IMG/VR virus record: IMGVR_UViG_3300028558_000001
Span: 1 to 64,000 of that record
DNA length: 64,000 nt
Direction: 5' to 3' (one strand)
DNA from: a virus
This document shows, piece by piece, positions 17,086 through 24,980 of this stretch; position 1 is the first letter of the stretch, and the number at the start of each line of letters is the position of its first letter. The translations under genes were made by a program, and so were the position numbers. The notes beneath the pieces are model-generated. The model was given only the letters and a program-made list of their open reading frames with translations. It had not been told where the DNA came from and searched no databases.

Positions 17086-17117
17086 CGAAGTTCTTTCCGA
17101 ATGTAATGAGGAAAGTC
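17073..17117 (-). promoter_or_regulatory. 45-bp conserved element, copy 1
   Basis: 43 of 45 bases are identical, in reverse orientation, to 43831-43875. It contains the inverted repeat CTTTCC-(11 bases)-GGAAAG followed by TTCGTTGACTCT, so the element ends in a -35 box. It could be an operator or the core of a small RNA transcribed from 16970. The only other copy in the window is at the second locus. Confidence 0.8.
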
Positions 17118-17147
17118 ATAGTGATCCAATAATGAACCACTATGACT
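17114..17147. terminator. Hairpin after glycosyltransferase gene
   Basis: AGTCATAGTG (17114-17123) pairs perfectly with CACTATGACT (17138-17147) across a 14-base loop. It lies just after the stop of the minus-strand glycosyltransferase. There is no strong U run, so it may be a weak terminator or the 3' hairpin of the putative RNA started at 16970. Confidence 0.45.
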
Positions 17148-17155
17148 AGATTGTA

Positions 17156-18106
17156 TCAAAGACTATTAATATCTTCGTTACGTGAACGAAGATAACGATC
17201 AAATGCCTGTTCTAGTTCTGGTTTGTTGCCAGCAAACTCTACAACACCATAAGTATTCTTCTTAAGATCAGTATGTGGATTGAATCCATGTTCAAAGAAC
17301 ATTTCCCATCTACCAATATAGTTTCTCTTAATCTTAGTTCCGTGGAATAGATGTTCAATAGTATTATTGACTACACCTAGTTTACCATTGATATGTGTAA
17401 CTGCTCTGGCTTCCCAACGCTTAACAACATCTTTATATTCCTGAGTAATCTTTTCTGGTAGTGACCAGTCAGCTTTACCAGCAATACCTAGTGCCATATG
17501 ATGATCGGCTGAACCCATACCGCCTAGTTCGAATAGTCCACCAAGACGATCTAGAATATCTCTAGTCCAAATCCAAGCATAACCGGAATGAGGATAATCA
17601 TATGGACCCTTATCATGCTTCCAGAAGTTTGAAGAGTTTGGTGCTACTGGTTCACCAGATTTGTAAACATCAGCGAATGAACGATGGACAGCTAGATTTT
17701 CATCATTTGGTCCTAGATCATAAGCATAACGCCAAGGCTGTGCAACTGGATATAGATGAAGTGTATTAATACAATCAGCAGCCCATCCAGACTTACGGAA
17801 AATAATGTCAGCATCAAAAGTACCAATGTACTTTGCTGAGAATGGGAGTCTTGCAATACCAATATTTAGAAGTGATTCTTTATTCCAAACAAGAGTAGAA
17901 GCCTTTACCTTAACTAAGGTTACATTAGGATTTGCTTCTAAATGACCTAATGAAAAGGGACGATCACCAAACTGACATTCAACGATTGTTACATGTACAT
18001 TTGGTTCTAATAGCCAGTTAGCGATAGCTTTCTTTGCTAATTCAATGCGAGAATCCCATTGAACGGGATTGCTCACACAAGTTACTATATGTAGTGTGTT
18101 AGACAT
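17156..18106 (-). CDS. Glycosyltransferase, GT-A type
   Basis: 316 residues. A GT-A fold is indicated by IVTCVSNP at the start and the metal-binding motif FDADIIF near residue 97. Later motifs GYAWIWTRD, GMGSADHHM and HLFHGTKIKRNYIGRW are typical of nucleotide-sugar transferases with a catalytic/HxH region. The acceptor could be modified phage DNA or a host surface glycan; the sequence does not decide. The start has a GGAG site. Confidence 0.8.
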   Translation of the reverse strand: MSNTLHIVTCVSNPVQWDSRIELAKKAIANWLLEPNVHVTIVECQFGDRPFSLGHLEANPNVTLVKVKASTLVWNKESLLNIGIARLPFSAKYIGTFDADIIFRKSGWAADCINTLHLYPVAQPWRYAYDLGPNDENLAVHRSFADVYKSGEPVAPNSSNFWKHDKGPYDYPHSGYAWIWTRDILDRLGGLFELGGMGSADHHMALGIAGKADWSLPEKITQEYKDVVKRWEARAVTHINGKLGVVNNTIEHLFHGTKIKRNYIGRWEMFFEHGFNPHTDLKKNTYGVVEFAGNKPELEQAFDRYLRSRNEDINSL

Positions 18107-18114
18107 TAATTCTC

Positions 18115-18525
18115 CTATACTAGTTCTCTAGTTTCGATTTCGGATTTGTGGAATAGTTCTTGAAGGCGAATCGTAAATTTGTTCGCAAAGTTTTCATTAC
18201 TAAATAAAGCTACTACTTTATTGTCCATGATTGTTACCCATTTAAATTCTTCATTAACGTTAATAGTCTCATCGGGTGTTTTTGGTTTTAATGTTACTGT
18301 ACCAATATTTATTGGATTGCTCTTTTCTGGGACAGGTATTTCTTGTTTTAATTCTACCATTTTAAAAATATTTGATGGCGCTTCTCCAAGATAAGTACCC
18401 TTAAGACTAGTTACAATATAGAAATCTACAAAACATGAAGAAAATTCTACCATATAACTGCAACCACCGTATAAACATGTTGTTGTAGTAGAGTAGTCGA
18501 TTTGACATATTGCCATTTTTTTCAT
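18115..18525 (-). CDS. Hypothetical protein, 136 aa
   Basis: The start is ATG at 18525, overlapping the stop of the upstream gene (TAATG) with GGAG eight bases before. The N-terminal part is cysteine-rich (CQID, TCLYGGC, SSCF). No family is recognised. It is coupled to the putative metallopeptidase. Confidence 0.7.
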   Translation of the reverse strand: MKKMAICQIDYSTTTTCLYGGCSYMVEFSSCFVDFYIVTSLKGTYLGEAPSNIFKMVELKQEIPVPEKSNPINIGTVTLKPKTPDETINVNEEFKWVTIMDNKVVALFSNENFANKFTIRLQELFHKSEIETRELV

Positions 18526-19043
18526 TAGACGCTCCAATTATATTTTAGTTGTTCTTTTAGAAGTGGTGTAAATACGGACGCCACGTTATTGGCTTCCTTT
18601 TCCCAAGGAAGATTGTTATATTCTGCTATAGTAAGATTTTGCATATCCCGCATTCCTATTTTGAAACCATTTTTCCAGCACAGATATGGGCCGTCAGGGA
18701 TAAGATCACCATTGGTATGTTGCTTGGCATGTTGAAGTTCATGAAGAATAACCTCACATACTTCAATATCAGTAATATCATCAAAAGAAAGAAACTTCTC
18801 ATTGATAAGAATGCGTTTCAAATCAAATTCATAATTGGCTGACCAAGAGGAAAGTATTGGCCGTCCAAAAATCAGAGGGACATGGGCGCTGATTTCTAGA
18901 ATATTCTTTGCTTCCCGGTACGCTGTTCTGAAAAAAAGCTCATTATGAACTTGTTTATTAACAACGGCGGGAGTAATGGAAGAAGAATATCCCTTAGCTA
19001 GCTTGGAAAGTTCGGCAAACATATCAGCAAAACTAGAAATCAT
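18525..19043 (-). CDS. Putative zinc metallopeptidase (HExxH)
   Basis: 172 residues from the ATG at 19043, which follows TTGGAG; a TTG 12 bases upstream is less likely. HELQHAKQH near residue 100 is an HExxHxxxH zinc-binding motif, and PWEKEANNV near residue 147 offers the third acidic ligand, as in SprT/ImmA-like gluzincins. The target is unknown. It is driven by the promoter at 19097-19125. Confidence 0.65.
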   Translation of the reverse strand: MISSFADMFAELSKLAKGYSSSITPAVVNKQVHNELFFRTAYREAKNILEISAHVPLIFGRPILSSWSANYEFDLKRILINEKFLSFDDITDIEVCEVILHELQHAKQHTNGDLIPDGPYLCWKNGFKIGMRDMQNLTIAEYNNLPWEKEANNVASVFTPLLKEQLKYNWSV

Positions 19044-19096
19044 CGTTATCTCCAAAAAGTTGTCAAAATAAGTTAAAATCTCCGTACCTAGACTTT

Positions 19097-19125
19097 TTTA
19101 TAAGCCAGATACGGAGACTTGTCAA
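19097..19125 (-). promoter_or_regulatory. Sigma70-type promoter
   Basis: Minus strand TTGACA (19125-19120), 17-base spacer, TATAAA (19102-19097). It reads into the metallopeptidase gene. An inverted repeat (CTCCGTA at 19080-19086 and TACGGAG at 19110-19116) flanks the -10 region and could be an operator. Confidence 0.75.
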
Positions 19126-19132
19126 TGCCTAC

Positions 19133-19450
19133 TCAGAGATTATTATGGACGTGATCTGCTAATTTATCGAAATCATATTTGAAATCATGAAAATCAGCTA
19201 GAAGGTCAGATTGTTTAATATTAATTTGATATAAATCATCATTTAAAACGTTATTAGTAGTAGAAAGATCATTAATATGCTTCTCGACTTGGTCAAATGC
19301 CTCAACAACATGGTCAAAGTTCTCATTGAACTTGACAGTAATCCGGTTAATTTCTGAAACCAGATACTTATATTGAGCATCAGCATACTTAGAAATAGCT
19401 TTATGGGCCAAATATTTCTGTGGAAAGAGAATTTGCTGAAATTTCATCAT
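19133..19450 (-). CDS. Helical/coiled-coil hypothetical protein, 105 aa
   Basis: Mostly helical, with a heptad-like region (residues 35-100: VSEINRITVKF, VEAFDQVEKHINDL). It has a GGAG site and two adjacent ATGs. Function is unknown; it is the last gene before the next promoter. Confidence 0.75.
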   Translation of the reverse strand: MMKFQQILFPQKYLAHKAISKYADAQYKYLVSEINRITVKFNENFDHVVEAFDQVEKHINDLSTTNNVLNDDLYQINIKQSDLLADFHDFKYDFDKLADHVHNNL

Positions 19451-19455
19451 AATTA

Positions 19456-19668
19456 TTACTCCGGTAGAGGGTTTACGTCGTCTTCATATTCACACGGACC
19501 ATATAAATAGGTATCATTGATAGAAGTAATCATAAAACTATCTACATGTAGATAAGTTTGGTCTAATTGTTCTCTAATGAACTCATAAATTTCAGCTTTA
19601 GAAGGATTTGCCTCCCAAAATTCATCCCCTCCTTCTAACATTGTGACTTCAAAGGTAATTGTTTTCAT
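19456..19668 (-). CDS. Hypothetical protein, 70 aa
   Basis: Small acidic protein with a TTGGAG site, ending NPLPE. No motif recognised; tightly packed between neighbours. Confidence 0.75.
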   Translation of the reverse strand: MKTITFEVTMLEGGDEFWEANPSKAEIYEFIREQLDQTYLHVDSFMITSINDTYLYGPCEYEDDVNPLPE

Positions 19669-19669
19669 A

Positions 19670-19975
19670 TTAACTCCAAAAAATATGCCAAACTAAGGAA
19701 CGATCAGCGTTAAAGACAGTATCTAGATACTGTTCAACTGCAAATGAGGAACATAGACTATCATTAATTTCATGACCAGTTCCATAAATGGAGAAATATA
19801 ATACATCTGTTGTATCTTCATCAGAAGTATCATGAATAGTCCATACCACAACTAATCCGTATTGTACGTCAACACGAAGAATCTCAGAATAACGTGGTAC
19901 TTCAATCCGTTTATTATAACCATGATGTAGAATATCTACATGTCCAAGCTCATGTTTGAAAATCTTCTTACTCAT
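19670..19975 (-). CDS. Hypothetical protein, 101 aa
   Basis: A beta-rich protein with HELGHVDILHHG near the start; HELGH matches the HExxH pattern, but there is no other sign of a peptidase fold, so this may be chance. The start overlaps the upstream stop by four bases. Confidence 0.7.
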   Translation of the reverse strand: MSKKIFKHELGHVDILHHGYNKRIEVPRYSEILRVDVQYGLVVVWTIHDTSDEDTTDVLYFSIYGTGHEINDSLCSSFAVEQYLDTVFNADRSLVWHIFWS

Positions 19976-20457
19976 TTCTTTCCCTCTACCTTATATAAGT
20001 CAATAAATTTATCTCTGGACCAGAAATAATTTGAACCATTGTCTCCAGTTACCCAAAGAGTAGTGCCATTAATAGCAATTACAGTTAAATCTCTGACCTT
20101 ATCACCAACCTTTGGTTCATAAGGAGGAACCTTATGTAGGTCATTAAGTGGAAAAACCCCACTAGAACCATCAACATTAGACTTAATCCAGACTTTATTG
20201 GCGTCCCTATCAATACCAAGGATTTTAAATACTAATTCACTGCCAAAAGAATTAACACCAACAGTAACTTCATCGCCAATTTCAAACTGTTCAACTACAT
20301 GAAATACGCGGTTTGCTGGCATATAAGATGCACCTACAAAATAAATCGCATCAACGCCATTCTCTTGTGTCTTGATATAATCAACTTCATGATAATGCTT
20401 TACTCCATTATTTGACTGAATGTAGTAAACCTTGTCACCCTTTTTAAACTTGCTCAT
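19972..20457 (-). CDS. SH3-like repeat protein, 161 aa
   Basis: Three short SH3-like beta modules are marked by FKKGDKVYYI (residue 4), FEIGDEVTVG (about 58) and PKVGDKVRDL (about 116). Similar KVGDRV modules recur in the plus-strand early block (46626, 47187, 51280). Probably a small nucleic-acid- or protein-binding adaptor; function unknown. Confidence 0.75.
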   Translation of the reverse strand: MSKFKKGDKVYYIQSNNGVKHYHEVDYIKTQENGVDAIYFVGASYMPANRVFHVVEQFEIGDEVTVGVNSFGSELVFKILGIDRDANKVWIKSNVDGSSGVFPLNDLHKVPPYEPKVGDKVRDLTVIAINGTTLWVTGDNGSNYFWSRDKFIDLYKVEGKK

Positions 20458-20686
20458 TTTTAGTCTCCTTTTTCTCTTCTAGTTGTTCAATTAATTTATC
20501 AATAATCTCATCATCAGTAAATGGCGAGAATTCTTTAAATGAAAAGTAATGACTTACAATTGGATATGATGCAAGCTTACGAGGATAAACGTTAATATAA
20601 TCCCGTAATCGCCTTGGTAACATATCAAAATAGTAGAAATCCTTTTCTACTGAGGAAGTAAAACTTCCATTAGGTTGATTACTCAT
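20444..20686 (-). CDS. Hypothetical protein, 80 aa
   Basis: The ATG at 20686 overlaps the stop of the upstream gene (TAATG), so this start is preferred to an upstream one without a ribosome binding site. The C-terminus is charged (EEKKETKNEQV). No family recognised. Confidence 0.7.
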   Translation of the reverse strand: MSNQPNGSFTSSVEKDFYYFDMLPRRLRDYINVYPRKLASYPIVSHYFSFKEFSPFTDDEIIDKLIEQLEEKKETKNEQV

Positions 20687-20934
20687 TACTTTTCCTTTGG
20701 AATCCAATGAACGTCAGCTATGAAATCCTTAAGAAGGAATGTATCAATATCTTCTTGGATATTTCTCCAATAGTAACCAGTATGCATATATGACTCTGCA
20801 CTATTGCCACGGTACACTTGACCAGTTTCCGTATCAACTAAGAGATACTTAGTTGGTGCTTTGGTAACTACTTTTAAAGTTACGGCAGCTTCTTCTGTTT
20901 CAATTTCAATTTCTGTAGCCAATACTTTTCTCAT
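20686..20934 (-). CDS. Hypothetical protein, 82 aa
   Basis: Has an AGGAG site. It contains PTKYLLVDTETGQVYRG, a small beta-hairpin type found in phage hypothetical proteins. Function unknown. Confidence 0.75.
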   Translation of the reverse strand: MRKVLATEIEIETEEAAVTLKVVTKAPTKYLLVDTETGQVYRGNSAESYMHTGYYWRNIQEDIDTFLLKDFIADVHWIPKEK

Positions 20935-20943
20935 AATTGCTCC

Positions 20944-21204
20944 TTATAAATCATGTGCTTCAAGAAAATCATTATAACACTTGGAATTTTCATTAATAAC
21001 TTCTGCATGGTCATTAAGAACATCTGTATGCTCTAGTACAGCTTTTTTAAGAATTTGAATATGTTCTTCAAGAATAGTTCCCCTATGAGCATGGTTATTA
21101 ACCACTTTAGCCATGTATTGTAGTCTATCAATGATCCGCTTTTCCATGCTAGGTAAGCCCTTCTGGCGAACCTTAATCTTTGAATTATAATTCTTCATGA
21201 CCAT
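20944..21204 (-). CDS. Hypothetical helical protein, 86 aa
   Basis: Lysine- and His/Asn-rich helices with heptad-like spacing (EEHIQILKKAVLEHTDVLND). ATG codons lie at 21204 and 21198; GGAG precedes both. Function unknown. Confidence 0.7.
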   Translation of the reverse strand: MVMKNYNSKIKVRQKGLPSMEKRIIDRLQYMAKVVNNHAHRGTILEEHIQILKKAVLEHTDVLNDHAEVINENSKCYNDFLEAHDL

Positions 21205-21446
21205 TAATCTCCATTAAAAAGTTCAACATAACCATTATATTTCTGAAATAAATATTCTGCCCATTGCATTGAAATAGTCCCAATCCGATCAAAAGAATTA
21301 TCAGAATATACTAGTATTCCGTTTTTCTCAGAAGTGAATAAAACTATTCTATTCACTGTTTCAGACTCATAAATTCCAAGGTATGGATACTTATTCTCAT
21401 TCTCATTATTTTTTGTTACTTCGTTAATAACTGATTTAATCATCAT
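21204..21446 (-). CDS. Hypothetical protein, 80 aa
   Basis: Has a TTGGAG site and one-base overlaps with both neighbours, so it is part of a coupled string of genes. Contains RIVLFTSEKNGILVYSD. No family recognised. Confidence 0.7.
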   Translation of the reverse strand: MMIKSVINEVTKNNENENKYPYLGIYESETVNRIVLFTSEKNGILVYSDNSFDRIGTISMQWAEYLFQKYNGYVELFNGD

Positions 21447-21772
21447 TAAACTCCAATCTTATAGATAGGAACCGTTCCGTCTCTATATCCAGATTTATTA
21501 TAACAAGACATGGCATAACGCCCGCGATACCTAGAAGGCGGTTTAGGACCAACTATAATGGGTTGAGTATGAGACAGGAGAAAGTTTCCATAAACTTTAA
21601 AGCCAGCTACACAATGCTTCTTGGATAGCCTAAGAGGAAGTTCGCCGCTCTCATACATCTTACGAATTTCAGATGAAATCAATTCCCTGAAAGAACAGGG
21701 ATGATAATCATACTCAGCATAATTAGAAGTAATCCAATTCAACCGATTCTGTAATTGGTGAAGGACGGTCAT
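21446..21772 (-). CDS. Hypothetical basic protein, 108 aa
   Basis: The preferred start is the ATG at 21772, which overlaps the stop of the upstream membrane protein gene (TAATG). The central part is Arg/Lys/Pro-rich (GPKPPSRYRGRYAMSC). Function unknown. Confidence 0.7.
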   Translation of the reverse strand: MTVLHQLQNRLNWITSNYAEYDYHPCSFRELISSEIRKMYESGELPLRLSKKHCVAGFKVYGNFLLSHTQPIIVGPKPPSRYRGRYAMSCYNKSGYRDGTVPIYKIGV

Positions 21773-21984
21773 TACCGCTTCCGTCCCTTGATTACCCAAT
21801 TACCATCTGTAAATATAGCGGCAATAGTTAGAATGGGAGAGATAGGGCCAACAAGGACACAGAAAAACAGCACCAGAACAACATCAGACATTGGAATGTC
21901 TTTACCATTGTTCCAATCAACATATGCAATAACAATAGTAGAAATAATTCCGGGTAAAACCCAATAAAGTAAAAATGTAATCAT
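21772..21984 (-). CDS. Small membrane protein, two TM segments
   Basis: 70 residues with hydrophobic segments at about 3-20 (LLYWVLPGIISTIVIAY) and 34-58 (VVLVLFFCVLVGPISPILTI), then a basic tail (KGRKR). An inner-membrane peptide of unknown role. Confidence 0.7.
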   Translation of the reverse strand: MITFLLYWVLPGIISTIVIAYVDWNNGKDIPMSDVVLVLFFCVLVGPISPILTIAAIFTDGNWVIKGRKR

Positions 21985-22184
21985 TGATCACCTTCCGTCC
22001 AAAAAGCAGTAGTCGTATTAAGGGGATATTCATAAAAGTTTTCTTTGGTAACATTATGCCACCATCCAGTATTAGTTTTGTTTACTTCCTTAAACTTAAT
22101 AAGAGCAGCTTCACGGCTTTCTGCTACACAGACAAACGCCCCAACCCATCCACAATCATACACATAAAGAAACATTTCTTTCAT
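21981..22184 (-). CDS. Hypothetical protein, paralogue of 24774-24980
   Basis: 67 residues. YVYDCGWVGAFVCVAESREAA aligns with YVRDEGYDGAFICFASSPSEA in the protein at 24774-24980, so the two are paralogues, small alpha/beta domains of unknown function. Has an AAGGAAAT site. Confidence 0.75.
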   Translation of the reverse strand: MKEMFLYVYDCGWVGAFVCVAESREAALIKFKEVNKTNTGWWHNVTKENFYEYPLNTTTAFWTEGDQ

Positions 22185-22202
22185 AACTATTTCCTTTTTG
22201 AC

Positions 22203-22430
22203 TCAATCAAGATAACAGTCGTCATCATCAGGAACGTACATCAATGAATGTTCCTTTGCAAGCCCTTTCGCGTACTCACATGCACTTTTTCTGTCAGGGA
22301 AAGCCTTCCTCGACGCCACGGCATAGTCATCTAGTTCATATGAAAGAGCATCCAAAATCTCTACGACATATAGTTTCTTTCTATCTCCAGATGGGAAAAC
22401 AATATGATATGTCGATTCATTCCAACTCAT
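22203..22430 (-). CDS. Hypothetical protein, 75 aa
   Basis: An alpha/beta protein with an acidic tail (PDDDDCYLD). Its ATG overlaps the upstream stop (ATGA). No family recognised. Confidence 0.7.
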   Translation of the reverse strand: MSWNESTYHIVFPSGDRKKLYVVEILDALSYELDDYAVASRKAFPDRKSACEYAKGLAKEHSLMYVPDDDDCYLD

Positions 22431-22774
22431 GGAGCAATCCCTTCATCATAAGTATATTCATACTCTTCTTCTATGGGGTCATAATAACCAAGCATATCCT
22501 TTGCCCAATCCAGATATTCTTTTGAAGGTTCACCTGTTTCTAGATAAAATTCAGTAACACGGCGGCTTTCAAATATCCATTCCTTCATGAATAGTTTAAG
22601 TGGAGTCCCTTTAAGGATGCGAGCAACCTGATCCATAACCCATGCTTTATGGTGCCCTCCTTCAATCTGACCATATCTTCTAATAAAGTACATAGCAAAG
22701 TCTGCTGTGCTATACTCTTTATACTTAGTAGAATCTTCAATATTTATTTCAGTTGCACCTAAATACCCATTCAT
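22427..22774 (-). CDS. Hypothetical protein, 115 aa
   Basis: Helical and acidic at the C-terminus (YDPIEEEYEYTYDEG). The segment GGHHKAWVMDQVARILKG recurs in phage hypothetical proteins. It has a GGAGAAA site and overlaps the upstream gene by four bases. Confidence 0.75.
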   Translation of the reverse strand: MNGYLGATEINIEDSTKYKEYSTADFAMYFIRRYGQIEGGHHKAWVMDQVARILKGTPLKLFMKEWIFESRRVTEFYLETGEPSKEYLDWAKDMLGYYDPIEEEYEYTYDEGIAP

Positions 22775-23007
22775 TTATTTTCTCCATTAAGAGCATTAAC
22801 AACATTAGTGGCCGTATCTTCATCAAAGACGGCCTTGAGAGGATGCGGGAATAGAGAAGTCAGACAATTACCATCTTGAATAGTATAATCCTCGGAAGTA
22901 ATATAATAGAACACTTGCTTGGTTCCATTATCTATAACTTCTCTAGAAGAATATGGACCTTCACATTCAAGTTGATAAGGCATGTTATTGATTTGAATCG
23001 TTTTCAT
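22771..23007 (-). CDS. Hypothetical protein, 78 aa
   Basis: Beta-rich N-terminus (IQINNMPYQLECEGPY) and a helical C-terminus. Has an AGGAAT site. Function unknown. Confidence 0.7.
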   Translation of the reverse strand: MKTIQINNMPYQLECEGPYSSREVIDNGTKQVFYYITSEDYTIQDGNCLTSLFPHPLKAVFDEDTATNVVNALNGENK

Positions 23008-23017
23008 AATTCATTCC

Positions 23018-23086
23018 TTAGTGGTGGATGATGCCAAAGATTATTTGGAGAATGAGCATGAGTCCAGAAATAAAATCCGCTCCCAT
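23018..23086 (-). CDS. 22-aa membrane peptide
   Basis: A very short frame, MGADFISGLMLILQIIFGIIHH, here split as MGADFISGLM and LILQIIFGIIHH, is preceded by a well-placed GGAG site and fills the gap between two genes. It would be a single-span membrane peptide. It is too short for statistics, so confidence is limited. Confidence 0.5.
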   Translation of the reverse strand: MGADFISGLMLILQIIFGIIHH

Positions 23087-23088
23087 AA

Positions 23089-23706
23089 TCAAATCTCCTT
23101 TTTCTTATAGAGTTTATAATGATCCCCTGATGAGTCTCGTTCATGACCAGAAGATACAAACTGTGAATAGTATTTTTTATCTTTTGAATAAACATCATCA
23201 TAACCATATGGTTCAAATCCATAAAGTTTATAGTCTCTATTCAAAATCTTATCCCCTGCGGAAGACCAATAAGGATAGTAAGATTCTATATACTCATAAC
23301 CTTCCGGTACTCCATCATTAGGATCAGGAAACAGTTCCTTCTCCAGTCTTTCAATCTCTTCATTGACCTGAGAATAGTTCTCGTCAAAGAATTTTTGAGA
23401 GACGAACTGACCAGCAATAAACCGATGCTTATACCGGATCAGATCAAACAGATCACGATCAATACTCATTCCAAGCTGTGCGGCTGCATAAGCATAATTC
23501 TCAGCAATACCGGCCATCTTGTTATTAGCCCCATGTCTCACCATAGAACCATCTTCATTTTCATGAGGAAGAGTAACAATGGAGTCAAAGGCCATGAGGC
23601 CCATCTTAAACATTTCCTCAATCTTGTTAACCGCATCATTAACAAAAAGGTTATAAACCTTCTTCTGTTCCTTGGACGGAAAGAATCGTTCAATACAATT
23701 GCTCAT
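23089..23706 (-). CDS. Hypothetical protein, 205 aa
   Basis: The longest unknown protein of this cluster, mainly helical, with several HG and DxxG patches (VRHGANNKMAGIAENYAYAA). Strong AAAGGAG site. No family recognised. Confidence 0.75.
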   Translation of the reverse strand: MSNCIERFFPSKEQKKVYNLFVNDAVNKIEEMFKMGLMAFDSIVTLPHENEDGSMVRHGANNKMAGIAENYAYAAAQLGMSIDRDLFDLIRYKHRFIAGQFVSQKFFDENYSQVNEEIERLEKELFPDPNDGVPEGYEYIESYYPYWSSAGDKILNRDYKLYGFEPYGYDDVYSKDKKYYSQFVSSGHERDSSGDHYKLYKKKEI

Positions 23707-23718
23707 TCTGTTTCTCCT

Positions 23719-23913
23719 TTAATTAGATAATAGATTCCACGGAAAGAAAATGAATAGTAGAAGATGAGCAATGATAAAGGATGGTAAGTACTTTCCCGCT
23801 TCCCATTCCATCATAACCAATAGAGTAGTGATCCATGCAACGCCAATAGAAAAAGCAAGCGCCAACGAACCAGTAAACTTTAACATAAAAATAACAGAAT
23901 CAAAATAAGTCAT
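23719..23913 (-). CDS. Small membrane protein, 64 aa
   Basis: Two hydrophobic segments (about residues 5-35 and 42-60: FIIAHLLLFIFFPWNLL). It has a GGAG site and overlaps the upstream stop. Probably an inner-membrane peptide. Confidence 0.7.
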   Translation of the reverse strand: MTYFDSVIFMLKFTGSLALAFSIGVAWITTLLVMMEWEAGKYLPSFIIAHLLLFIFFPWNLLSN

Positions 23914-24308
23914 TAGTCAATTTCTCCAATTGATTTCTTATATGCAGCGAGACATTCGGAAGGCCAATGAGAAGGGAGAAGATCAGTCATTCCCCAAATC
24001 TCATTACACGCTTTCCATGTAGGTTCATCCATTACCTTCCATGCCTCATGATCCGACAAATCAAAGTGCCTTCCATTAAGGGCAATCTGACCAATTTCAT
24101 GGAGCATTCCCCGAAGCTTCTTAATCTCCCATTGATCCCTAAAGTATTCAGGAACTGAATCAAACTCCATCATATTCTCATGAACCTTCCTAAGTTCCGC
24201 CACAACATTTTCAGGAGTCGCATTTGGCCCTAGAGATACATGAAGTTTTTTCGCGCCGATTTCCTTACGATATTCCTCTACTGCTTCATAAATCTTTTCA
24301 GTATTCAT
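23913..24308 (-). CDS. Hypothetical protein, 131 aa
   Basis: Helical, Glu/His-rich, with a Trp-rich second half (WKVMDEPTWKACNEIWG). Coupled to its neighbours by ATGA-type overlaps. Function unknown. Confidence 0.75.
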   Translation of the reverse strand: MNTEKIYEAVEEYRKEIGAKKLHVSLGPNATPENVVAELRKVHENMMEFDSVPEYFRDQWEIKKLRGMLHEIGQIALNGRHFDLSDHEAWKVMDEPTWKACNEIWGMTDLLPSHWPSECLAAYKKSIGEID

Positions 24309-24547
24309 TCCGAATCCTTCCTTTCAAAATATTTCCCTCGTTCCTTGCATGGAGAAATTGCATTCCTAGAACAAAAAGGCGCATATGTTTCATCAATGCC
24401 AGTAACTAAATTAATTGATCCCCTCCTAAGTTCTGGATGATCACAATAACGACGACCATAATAATATCCACTTTCTTCTTCCCTATGATACTTGCATTCA
24501 GGGCAAGGCGGATTAATTTTCCTTTTAAAGAATTTAAATAAATTCAT
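24305..24547 (-). CDS. Cysteine-rich putative zinc-binding protein
   Basis: 80 residues. CPECKYH near residue 15, CDHP near 35, CSR near 59 and CKE near 67 could bind zinc. Basic N-terminus (FKFFKRKINPP). It has an AAGGGGA site and an overlap with the next gene. Confidence 0.7.
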   Translation of the reverse strand: MNLFKFFKRKINPPCPECKYHREEESGYYYGRRYCDHPELRRGSINLVTGIDETYAPFCSRNAISPCKERGKYFERKDSE

Positions 24548-24771
24548 TCCGAGTCCCCTTCATGAGCTAAGTCCATGAGAGACGTAATACAATCAATATC
24601 ATCATAACTCATATAAATCCGAAACTGCTTGTCATTATCATCAATCTCAGAGACAAGTACAATATCACCTTCCTCGGACGTATAATATCGTGTAATAAAA
24701 CAATCAGAAGTAAGAACTTTATCCTTCCCTTGATCCCCATGCGTAGTAAATTTAGTTTGAATAATTTTCAT
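24544..24771 (-). CDS. Hypothetical acidic protein, 75 aa
   Basis: Acidic beta-rich protein with many Asp residues (VSEIDDNDKQF). Its end overlaps the next gene by four bases. No family recognised. Confidence 0.7.
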   Translation of the reverse strand: MKIIQTKFTTHGDQGKDKVLTSDCFITRYYTSEEGDIVLVSEIDDNDKQFRIYMSYDDIDCITSLMDLAHEGDSE

Positions 24772-24773
24772 AA

Positions 24774-24980
24774 TTAGATTCCCACCATGTCAATAATAGT
24801 ATCCTCGGAAATTTCATATTCATCAAATGAAGACCAATGCGGAGGCCATTTCCTTAGATCAGCAAAGGTATCAGTTGGGTCATAATATTTCTTGACATAC
24901 TTCTCAACTGCCTCAGATGGAGAAGAAGCAAAACAAATAAATGCTCCATCATATCCCTCATCACGTACATAAAGTTTCAT
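24774..24980 (-). CDS. Hypothetical protein, paralogue of 21981-22184
   Basis: 68 residues. The N-terminal half (LYVRDEGYDGAFICFASSPS) is homologous to the protein at 21981-22184, while the C-terminal half diverges (PPHWSSFDEYEISED). Confidence 0.75.
   Translation of the reverse strand: MKLYVRDEGYDGAFICFASSPSEAVEKYVKKYYDPTDTFADLRKWPPHWSSFDEYEISEDTIIDMVGI

Noticed and set aside
17111-17117. GAGGAAAGTC similarity to RNase P RNA
   Set aside because: The match is limited to this word; the rest of the conserved RNase P core is absent.
19502-19509. TATAAATA on the plus strand
   Set aside because: It lies inside a minus-strand gene and no plus-strand late gene follows.
23004-23222. 72-residue minus-strand frame overlapping the 205-residue gene
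   Set aside because: It has no ribosome binding site and lies mostly inside a better-supported gene; the 22-residue peptide at 23018-23086 explains the gap better.
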